From positions 1 to 64,000 of the forward strand of contig JAOTOM010004145.1 of the NCBI GenBank assembly GCA_034440615.1: 64,000 nt of DNA. The letters are read 5' to 3'. The number at the start of each line of letters is the position of its first letter. Positions within the stretch are counted from its first letter, which is position 1. Both the position numbers and the translations under genes were made by a program. The notes beneath the pieces were generated by a model. The model made no database searches and was not told the origin of the DNA. It saw only the letters and a program-made list of their open reading frames with translations. Source of the DNA: Ashinkailepas kermadecensis (lineage: Eukaryota; Arthropoda; Thecostraca; Neolepadidae). This document shows, piece by piece, positions 25,301 through 64,000 of the stretch.

Positions 25301-26082
25301 GAATTTCTATGCATAATCTAATATATTTACATTTATATACACCGCATCACATTACGCCCACGCACTGCTAACACACACACTACTCGCCATCTCCCACCTC
25401 TCCATTCTTGCACGCTCACAGCTGGCCGGCCTTTCTCCTTATGTCGATCGGGATCGGCTTTTCATGAGAACATTCTTGTTGTTGACTGGTTGGGACGGGG
25501 TAGCGGGCCAGAACGAGGTGATTAATCCGGGTTCGGCGCTTAATTGCTCCAGAGTTTTCGCTCCCGCCATTAATCCGCACAGGAGCGCGCTGGTCGGGTC
25601 CAGTCGGGCGGATACAAAACACGCAGTGAGAAGGGACAGCTGGTGGCTGGGATCTGACCGGGCGTCTTGCCGCCTGGCCGGGTATGAAAATATTGAAAAT
25701 TGCATGCCGAAAAAATGTAAGCTTCCTTACAGACCCATCTGTTGACCTGACCTTAAATTACACAGCGTATGTCGATAGCACATTTCAAGGGCTGTAGAAT
25801 AGCATTTGCAGTTTGTTTCTATCTGTTACAGGTCCTGAGATATGTGCCAATATCTGAGGGTCCCACCCAATCTGGTCGAATTTGACATATGATGACCCAG
25901 TGACCTACATATTGACCTGAGGGAGAAAATGACCGAAATACTTTCGATAGAGCTTGTTATCAGCTATCCAAATCCGTTTTCCGTTTGTCGCTACCTAGCA
26001 TAGTTCTCGAGATCTTAGGGGGGGGGCAGACATCTGCCCCCCGGACATGCGAAGTTGGCGCGGACCGCCGGACGTGCGAGTG
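22304..26082. mobile_element. TTAA-flanked, piggyBac-like element, probably non-autonomous
   Basis: Flanked by TTAA at 22300-22303 and 26083-26086. The left end reads CCCGCGCACGTCCGG followed by a palindrome around GGGGGCAGATATCTGCC. The right end read inward is CACTCGCACGTCCGG, an extra 25 bp or so, then GGGGGGCAGATGTCTGCCCC. TTAA specificity points to the piggyBac superfamily. I find no transposase; frames of 60-130 codons inside show no recognisable domain. The interior is rich in AGGTCA/TGACCT motifs near both ends. It sits within the larger palindromic element. Confidence 0.65.
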
Positions 26083-26086
26083 TTAA

Positions 26087-27596
26087 CTTATGAATCTCAA
26101 AACAAATGATCACAAATGATCAAGGTCCAGTCATAAGTACCCACACCATTGACTCAAATTTTGGTCTGAAAGACATCAAAAGAATTTTAGATTACACCAA
26201 TTACATGGCAAATTTTTACATCCTGCTATGCTTGTTTTGACATCTCACACCTAATGAATAACCATTATTTTAACCCTGTTTTACCACCTTAAAGCAAAAT
26301 AATACTGAGTTAGATAGGCAGGTACTGAGTTAGGTATGTAGGTACTGAGGTAGGTAGGTAGGTACCAATGTAGGTAGGTAGGTACCAATGTAGGTAGGTA
26401 GGTACCAATGTAGGTAGGTAAGTATGTACTGAGGTAGGTAAGCAGGTATAGATGTAGGTAGGGGAAGCAGGTGTATCACAAAATGTTCCGTTTCCTGAAC
26501 ACTTACCTTTGGACGTCTCCTGTGTCATGTTCAGCGTGTAAATAACAAAAAGATGGAGGTATTCATAAATATTGTATTTTGTTCATATTCATACTAAATT
26601 ATATATTTTGGATTTTTCTCCAAAAGGGAGGTTAGGCTATGCTACGTTAGGTAAGGATGCATTTTACAAATATTCTAAACATTTCTTTTTATGCTGTTAT
26701 CTAACTGAATCTTTTGGTGTTATTTTGCTCACAACCTGACAAATAAGCGTTTGCACAGAAAATGAGTGGTCACATCATCTTAGTCACGTTAATAAATATT
26801 GCATTATAATGAAACATTCCAAGAATTCACAAACACCTCAAAGCAAAAATGTACCCTTGACTAGGTCCCACTTACCTGCTTATATCTCAATAAGCAGCAA
26901 TTTCACACGAGAAAGAGCATAAAAATCAGTGACAACATTCGATATTCCTTACCTGATCCATAGTTCCGGTGATCATCAAAACCTGCTGTTGTCGGGAAGG
27001 ATTCAACGAGATCATGTAGGTCTGCGTAAGCTTCTCCGGCTTAAGCCAAGGCCCGGGCGAGCTCCGACGGGCTCGAGCAGACCGCGTTTTTCACTTCGGC
27101 GACATATGTGCATATATTAAGACGTTCACATTTATCAGTTTCAGTCCAACTATGTTTTAAGGTGTTTCTTCTAAATGTCCCTCTTATAAAATATTATAGT
27201 CGTGCTTAGAATATCGAGAAGCACGTGCGACATTAATTTGGAGCGAATCGCTAGGGTCCGGACCACTTGACCTTGAACTTTGAAAGGCGATAACTTCGAC
27301 ATTTCTGAATGTCCCTCTCAGTGGATATTTTTATTGAAATCAGCATAATTTACTGCATAATATATATGAATTCAGAGAAAATCGTAGGGGTCTACTGCTT
27401 TTTTATGTCGTCAGGATATTAAGTTTCACATCAATTATCTAAGATAATTCTAAATGTCCCTCTTAGCTGCTCAATTTTTTTGCTTGAAAGAATTATTTTC
27501 AACCACTATTTATAGTTTGAACGCAATCGCTTGGGTCCGCCCCCCTACGAAATCGCGTTGACTGAACTGAATATGAATATGATGCTAACTTGATGG
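26087..27596. mobile_element. right arm of the large palindromic element, itself interrupted
   Basis: Inverted counterpart of 21193-22299. The match runs at about 26590-26735 and 27135-27596. The roughly 400 bp between (26735-27130) is extra, and opens with AAAATGAGTGGTCACATCAT, a foldback terminal core, so a second insertion is likely. The arm ends about 280 bp before the XPO7 start codon. Confidence 0.8.
26300..26470. repeat. GTAG/24-bp tandem repeat
   Basis: Units of AGGTAGGTAGGTACCAATGT and variants (GTACTGAGGTAGGTA) repeat about seven times within the right arm of the palindromic element. Confidence 0.9.
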
Positions 27597-27873
27597 TTGG
27601 AACCACAAACATGAAAAATTCTGCCAGTCCAGCTACGCGCCAGTTTTACATACGCGCTGTATTCGTCTAAGTCCTCTATTTTTTGTGCACTAAAATATTA
27701 CAAATAATTTTCATGCATTTTACGCGCCAAGCTGGTAGAGAAGTCAATTTAGCACGACAGTCAGTATTTTTACGTAGAACATATAGGAATTTTTTTCTTG
27801 AAGCACATGTTATTGGTCATGTGGAATGTTTGGCATTGCTTGGAGTTGTCATCTCTTTGAAAAAAATAGTACC
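27597..27873 (+). promoter_or_regulatory. presumed XPO7 promoter and 5' UTR
   Basis: The only unique sequence between the mobile element and the XPO7 start codon. There is no clear TATA box; CGCGCC-type CpG sites occur at about 27637 and 27722. The assignment rests on position only. Confidence 0.4.
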
Positions 27874-58459
<30,586 letters not shown>

Positions 58460-60229
58460 GTGGGAATCTCAACTACTTGACAGGTATACAGTTGAAACAG
58501 TTGTCGGCTGCAACAGTGGCGGCCCGACTGGCGGCCGACGCTGGTGTGCTCCCGACTCCGGGCGGGCCCTCCCACTCTTACTTGGCCTCACTCTCGGGTC
58601 TTGGTCTATGCTCTTTGCTGTTTTAATGCTAATGCGCTTTATTCTACGTCCAATGCTTGGATCCCTCACGTTTCTTCACTTTCTTCGCTTCCTTGACTTT
58701 CAATGGCGGTGTTGGGCTTTGATGCACGAGCGGATCAGTTGCTGCACCGTTATCCAGGTGTCGGTTCAAAGCACGCACGGTGTGTCCTACTGGTTAGTGT
58801 TGGTGTTTGTGGCGTCTGACTATATGCAGGCAGTCACAGCCCATAGCCAGAAGCAATGAACCACTACCGACGCCGACACCCCACTGGTCACCATGTGTTA
58901 CACCAAACAAACCGCGTATGGAGTGGTTCGCGTCGTCTCATAAATATCCAACGAGAACGCCCTCGGTTTGCCTGTTATTTAGGGCGTGCTGCACAGTGCA
59001 CATCGTGGTGCAAATAAAAACATTATTTTACCTGCAAATTGTCCATGCAACTGTTGAAAAGGTGAACTTGAACAACTGCATGCAAAGCTCTAAGTTGATC
59101 TGAGGACACGGCCTTGGACGTTTTGCCGATGAGGAGACCCCCGTCGTAGCTCCGGGCGTTGCAGTCCTCATCAACATGGCGCGACGGCGGCAGGTGGTGA
59201 GCCGTCGGCTGGCGACTGTGTACGATCTGAGTCACATGCACACACAAACACGGCTGGGGTGGGCGACTGTAGAGCAGAGCTGTGCATCTCCGCCCTTCGC
59301 CGTCCGCTCCATCCCCGGTACCATCAACCGTCTTTCACGCACCTGCAGTACGGCCTCTCATTTCACCTCCGCCCGGCACCGTCTACCGTCCCGCCCGCAC
59401 CCCCGGTGTCTCCGAGCCTCTCCCCGCCCCCGCCCCCGCCCCCACTCCCAGTACCACCTACCGTCTCGCCTCCACCTGCCGTTGGAAGGTGTAATGGGCC
59501 GTTGTGGCCGGGTGGGTATCTGCGGTGTGCTGGCCGGCCAAGTAATCACCTCCCTGGAGCACAGCACGACCGTCGTCGGTCGGGCTCGGCGCACCGGTGC
59601 AGCCATCTCACCCTCGTCTGTCGCCTGTCCTGTGTCAGTCGGTGTACCGGTGGGTGATCGCACCCTCTGGTTGTAGTAGCTGAGTGTGTGCTATAGACTA
59701 GCGGCAGTGGCTGATTGTGTGCAACATCATAGCTGTAATGGCGGGCTGTGGGCTACGCTTCGTCTGTAATACAGGTCCACTGTTTCAACGTCTCCAGATA
59801 TAATGCTATATGTGTAGCTTTTTCTTTAAGATAGTCCCATCACCCACAACAGTAAGAGGTCCCCTCCGTGGACTAGTGGGCAGCTAAAGCAATGACGTCC
59901 TTTACTCAAGGTATAGAAAACCTCAACCTTGAGACGGTATATGTGCAATTACGAGGGCTTCTCTAAGTCCTAAGGTACTCATCTGGGGCGCAAACGGGCT
60001 ACTTTAATGGTAGACAGGCCCGCTCGACAAGAGAGTACCTCTTTTTTAAGTTCTGAAGAGTTTCACTCATGTCTGAAATCACCATGGGCCATCAGAAGGC
60101 CGTCGTTAAATATGAATGGCTTCTCCAGAGGGCAAACGGCTGTCCTGTAAACAGGAATCTCTTGGACAGAAGCAGGTCCACAAGAGGTGTGGAGATCACG
60201 GTAAGGTAGGGGAGGTTTTTGTGTTGTCA
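58460..60229 (+). other. XPO7 intron 17, first part
   Basis: No exon that I can support. 59290-59480 is C-rich with loose CCGCCC-type repeats, which produces proline/arginine-rich open frames. Confidence 0.4.
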
Positions 60230-60234
60230 TTCGT

Positions 60235-60480
60235 ACCGGAGGCGTTCGTTCCGGATAGTTCTCTCCGGGTAGCTCACTCCGGACAGCTCAGCCCCGGTCA
60301 GTTCACCCCGGACAATCGCTGTATAACCTAGGCAGTTGAGGCGCCCCTAAACCCCAATAACAACCCCGGACACTTCACTCCGGATAGTTCACTCCAGATA
60401 GTGCACTCCGGGTAGTGCACTCCGGACAGTTCAGTTCCAGTCAGTTAACCCCGGACAGTTTGCCCCGACAGGCATCCTAA
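60235..60480. repeat. degenerate ~14-bp repeat
   Basis: Units of CACTCCGGATAGTT and CACCCCGGACAGTT repeat about 14 times, interrupted by the insertion at 60316-60363. Confidence 0.88.
60316..60363 (+). mobile_element. short hairpin-tail retroposon inside the 14-bp repeat
   Basis: CGCTGTATAACCTAGGCAGT, TGAGGCGCCCCTAAACCCCA, ATAACAA. CCCCGGACA flanks it (60306-60314, 60364-60372), but that motif is also part of the host repeat. Confidence 0.75.
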
Positions 60481-60736
60481 GCCAGCGGAGGATACCTAGA
60501 CTGGTGGGCTACTGTTCTACGTCAAACAACTTGTGTGGAATTTCCCTATATTCAAGCTGGAAATGTTCAGCCCTGGACCTCACCCGGGACTTCGAGAGAT
60601 CTCCAGCCCTGAACTGTAACGCATGGCTTTGGAAGCTGGTCGATCCTCCCGCAACTTTATGCATTTCGGCATCCTTGCATGTGTTAATTCTTGGTATGTA
60701 ACAGGAATCGATGGTGTTGGTTGCTTCAATAAGATA

Positions 60737-60822
60737 GAAATTGACTCCTCTTACCACCTCAACCCCAGAACAGAGTTATTATTGACTCCTCTTACCACCT
60801 CAACCCCAGAACAGAGTTATTC
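60737..60822. repeat. 41-bp tandem duplication
   Basis: ATTGACTCCTCTTACCACCT followed by CAACCCCAGAACAGAGTTATT, two nearly identical copies. Confidence 0.93.
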
Positions 60823-60959
60823 GTGAGTTATTAGTGCGCGTTTTGTTCTTGGGGGCAGAGTTATTACCTCTTTTTGGACTAGTGTGTTTTTGTCCTGTGT
60901 GGTGTGTCTGTTGTTCCCGTAAACATTCTTGAAATTAAAAAAGCATGCCGCATGTGGTG

Positions 60960-61148
60960 TCAACGTAACGATAGCACTGTGGAGGCAATGTTGACATGAC
61001 AGTAGCACGATGTGGACAGTGTTGACGTGATGGTGACAAAGTGAGGAAAGTGTGAACGTGATGGTGACGAGATGATTGGCAGTGTTGACGCGATGGTGAC
61101 GAAGCGAGGGCAATGTTGAGGTGACCGTAGCACGGTGGGGACAGTAAT
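60960..61148. repeat. degenerate ~36-bp repeat
   Basis: About five units of GTGTTGACGTGATGGTGACA followed by AAGTGAGG-type sequence, diverged. Confidence 0.85.
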
Positions 61149-61739
61149 GCGGGGACTACGTGGTATTCCTATTGGGATTTTCCCACCCAGCGGCCGAAGG
61201 CTGTGCATCAATACATCCTTTGGCTTGGCAAATTGTATCGGGGTGTTGGTGGCGGTGCTGGCTGGTTGTGCTGCGTGTTTTCAGATACCAGCCAACGGCC
61301 GGGTCCCCACACCAAGTTCGGCAAGGTGGGACCCGTGCTCGGTAAGCGCGCCGGACCCTGCCCCACTCCACACTCGCAGAGGCGGACACCTGTCCCCCTC
61401 CGCACTCCAGGGGACGCGTGTTTCCCTCTCCACTTGGTGGGACGCCAGCCTATTTCTGTTTCCTGACCACACACATAGACTACAGCGAAATACTTGCATG
61501 GCTTGGAAATATTTGTTAGCTTGCGTGGCCATTTAGCGTCCTCCGTGCAGCTCGGTCGGCCGGTGTGGTGGAGGCCGTAGTGCTTGCCGTGCCGCCCGCT
61601 CAGGCTAAGGTCACTGGCCTGGCGCCTCATGCCTTCTGGTACAGCCGGTAGTGCCTCGGTACGTCCGTCCTCTCCCTCTGTCGGTCGACCGACTTACCCT
61701 GAGCATGGCTTAATAGGCGCGGGCCACACAACGGCCTAC
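61149..61739 (+). other. XPO7 intron 17 sequence
   Basis: No gene or repeat recognised. Confidence 0.35.
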
Positions 61740-63276
61740 CAGTTGTGTTGTCGCTCCACTCGTGGACTGACTGCCCCCGGCCATGGCCGCAGTGGTACGT
61801 GTCGGTGTAGAGGTAGCAGCCCAGTTCCCTCACTCGGCTGGTCGCCTGCCTACCCCGCCCTGCCACCTGACTGCCCCCGGCCATGGCCGCAGTGGTACGT
61901 GTCGGTGTAGAGGTAGCAGCCCAGTTCCCTCACTCTGCTGGTCGCCTGCCTACCCCGCCCTGCCACCTGACTGCCCCCGGCCATGGCCGCAGTGGTACGT
62001 GTCGGTGTAGAGGTAGCAGCCCAGTTCCCTCACTCGGCTGGTCGCCTGCCTACCCCGCCCTGCCACCTACCTGACTGCCCCCGGCCATGGCCGCAGTGGT
62101 ACGTGTCGGTGTAGAGGTAGCAGCCCAGTTCCCTCACTCTCGGCTGGTCGCCTGCCTACCCCGCCCTGCCACCTGACTGCCCCCGGCCATGGCCGCAGTG
62201 GTACGTGTCGGTGTAGAGGTAGCAGCCCAGTTCCCTCACTCGGCTGGTCGCCTGCCTACCCCGCCCTGCCACCTGACTGCCCCCGGCCATGGCCGCAGTG
62301 GTACGTGTCGGTGTAGAGGTAGCAGCCCAGTTCCCTCACTCGGCTGGTCGCCTGCCTACCCCGCCCTGCCACCTGACTGCCCCCGGCCATGGCCGCAGTG
62401 GTACGTGTCGGTGTAGAGGTAGCAGCCCAGTTCCCTCACTCGGCTGGTCGCCTGCCTACCCCGCCCTGCCACCTGACTGCCCCCGGCCATGGCCGCAGTG
62501 GTACGTGTCGGTGTAGAGGTAGCAGCCCAGTTCCCTCACTCTGCTGGTCGCCTGCCTACCCCGCCCTGCCACCTGACTGCCCCCGGGCCATGGCCGCAGT
62601 GGTACGTGTCGGTGTAGAGGTAGCAGCCCAGTTCCCTCACTCGGCTGGTCGCCTGCCTACCCCGCCCTGCCACCTGACTGCCCCCGGCCATGGCCGCAGT
62701 GGTACGTGTCGGTGTAGAGGTAGCAGCCCAGTTCCCTCACTCGGCTGGTCGCCTGCCTACCCCGCCCTGCCACCTGACTGCCCCCGGCCATGGCCGCAGT
62801 GGTACGTGTCGGTGTAGAGGTAGCAGCCCAGTTCCCTCACTCGGCTGGTCGCCTGCCTACCCCGCCCTGCCACCTGACTGCCCCCGGCCATGGCCGCAGT
62901 GGTACGTGTCGGTGTAGAGGTAGCAGCCCAGTTCCCTCACTCGGCTGGTCGCCTGCCTACCCCGCCCTGCCACCTGACTGCCCCCGGCCATGGCCGCAGT
63001 GGTACGTGTCGGTGTAGAGGTAGCAGCCCAGTTCCCTCACTCGGCTGGTCGCCTGCCTACCCCGCCCTGCCACCTGACTGCCCCCTGGCCATGGCCGCAG
63101 TGGTACGTGTCGGTGTAAGAGGTAGCAGCCCAGTTCCCTCACTCGGCTGGTCGCCTGCCTACCCCGCCCTGCCACCTGACTGCCCCCGGCCATGGCCGCA
63201 GTGGTACGTGTCGGTGTAGAGGTAGCAGCCCAGTTCCCTCACTCTGCTGGTCGCCTGCCTACCCCGCCCTGCCACA
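61740..63276. repeat. 100-bp tandem repeat, about 15 copies
   Basis: Unit of 100 bp with GACTGCCCCCGGCCATGGCC, GCAGTGGTACGTGTCGGTGT, AGAGGTAGCAGCCCAGTTCC and TCGCCTGCCTACCCCGCCC. Copies are nearly identical, differing by CTCGG/CTCTG and small indels. The repeated MAAVVRVGVEVAAQF frames are artefacts, since each is closed by the next unit. Confidence 0.98.
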
Positions 63277-63277
63277 G

Positions 63278-63435
63278 GGAGTCGGTAGCTCGGTGGTTAA
63301 TCTGGGCGTCTGGGACACCAGAGGTCCGGGGTTCGGTTTCCCGCGGTGCTGCTCACCCTTCCTGTCAGGGTGAGAGGCAGGCGACGCGATATAGCTCCGG
63401 CTGGTGTGTCGTAAAGCCACACAAACGGCAACCCC
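63278..63435 (+). mobile_element. second type of tRNA-derived SINE
   Basis: Head GGGAGTCGGTAGCTCGGTGG, TTAATCTGGGCGTCTGGGAC, with A-box-like TAGCTCGGTGGTTA and B-box-like GGTTCGGTTTCC. The tail GTCGTAAAGCCACACAAACG resembles the GTCGTAAAACCAATAACC tail of the other SINE. It adjoins the end of the 100-bp array; a target duplication is not clear. Confidence 0.75.
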
Positions 63436-64000
63436 ACTCTGCCATGGTTTCACGCCAATGCTGCTGCTGCATTTATTGCTGACGACAAAACTGATGTGAT
63501 ACTACTGCTGAACGGTATGACTGCCACACGAATTACTGCTCGCAATTTTCCTTTTACGCGACAGAACTGACACACGACAGTACTGCTGCATACTTTACTG
63601 CTCCCGACATTGCTTCTACAACTGCCTCCAACATGGCTTCTACACGACGTTACTCATTCGGACTACTGTTCCTGACATGACTTATACGTGACGTTACTGA
63701 CACACGACGTTACTGCTACACAGCGTTGCTACGACAGACTACACCCGCTGCATTATTTCAGGGCGACGCTACGGCTACGCTGCATTACTACCGTAGACTT
63801 CGCAGCACCCCTGGTCGACGCTTCGTAATACCCGGGTAGCATTGGGTGTGGCATTGTATGCTTTTTGGAGAGAAGCTTGTACACCAAATATAAATTTGGG
63901 TATGGAATTCCTCACTTCCATATTTGAAAAATGATTTGGATATTGATGACATGGATATATAAGATACACCTAACACCTAATAACCCAGCATTTGGCTGGG
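63436..64000 (+). other. end of window, degenerate repeat
   Basis: 63500-63770 contains loose copies of ACACGACGTTACTGCTACAC-like text, a decayed minisatellite. The rest is unremarkable. Confidence 0.55.

Noticed and set aside
22304..26082. Polinton-type large DNA transposon
   Set aside because: Too short, and no polymerase, integrase or capsid-like frame is visible; TTAA flanks fit piggyBac-type movement better.
59176..59676. Possible exon or gene starting MARRRQVVSRRL
   Set aside because: It does not match the missing XPO7 C-terminus and consists of Arg/Pro/Ser from C-rich sequence.
61740..63219. Repeated short proteins MAAVVRVGVEVAAQF
   Set aside because: Each is a frame within a 100-bp tandem unit; repetition does not indicate a gene family.

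Overview
The window is animal genomic DNA: spliced protein-coding genes, long introns, tRNA-derived SINEs, a decayed LINE and very heavy tandem-repeat content. The many (TTAGG)n/(CCTAA)n tracts and the GC-rich coding sequence suggest an arthropod, perhaps a crustacean, but this is weak because the TTAGG tracts sit inside mobile elements. There are three host genes. (1) The last exon of an unidentified nuclear-type protein (5665-6163, +), directly after a 5.6 kb array of 40-bp repeats. (2) An intronless WDR18 (IPI3 homologue, ribosome biogenesis) on the minus strand (9100-10347). (3) Exportin-7 (XPO7/RANBP16) on the plus strand, complete at its 5' end: 17 exons from 27874 to 58459 give about 932 codons, all joined by GT-AG introns with consistent phases. 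The last part of the protein (about 150 residues by comparison with the vertebrate protein) lies beyond the window.

Layout: 1-8160, minisatellites around the last exon of gene 1; 9.1-10.3 kb, WDR18; 11.1-13.8 kb, a dead LINE split by a 1.2 kb foldback element that left an 8-bp target duplication; 14.9-21 kb, further foldback elements that share terminal and core motifs; 21.2-27.6 kb, a palindromic element with long inverted arms that contains a 3.8 kb element bounded by TTAA; 27.9-58.5 kb, XPO7; 58.5-64 kb, its next intron, with several arrays including a 100-bp one and a second type of tRNA-derived SINE.

The main observation is that minisatellites in this locus repeatedly touch splice junctions. 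Arrays run into the acceptors of exons 4, 5, 9 and 17 and begin at or near the donors of exons 5, 7, 10 and 15; the unrelated gene 1 shows the same arrangement. In several cases the unit is visibly a copy of the exon edge. Exon 5 is followed by 36-bp units, eight of which in the open frame carry an exact GTGAGT donor; the exon frame stays open, so alternative donors would add multiples of 12 residues. A decayed copy of the exon 4 start precedes the intron 3 array. Exon 9 has a two-copy 46-bp duplication of its 3' edge. This suggests that tandem duplication across exon-intron borders seeds these arrays.

A second observation is a family of about ten very short (55-65 bp) hairpin-plus-tail units, all in or just after XPO7. 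At least four have target-site duplications of 11-15 bp, so they look like a retroposon that moves as little more than a 3' tail.
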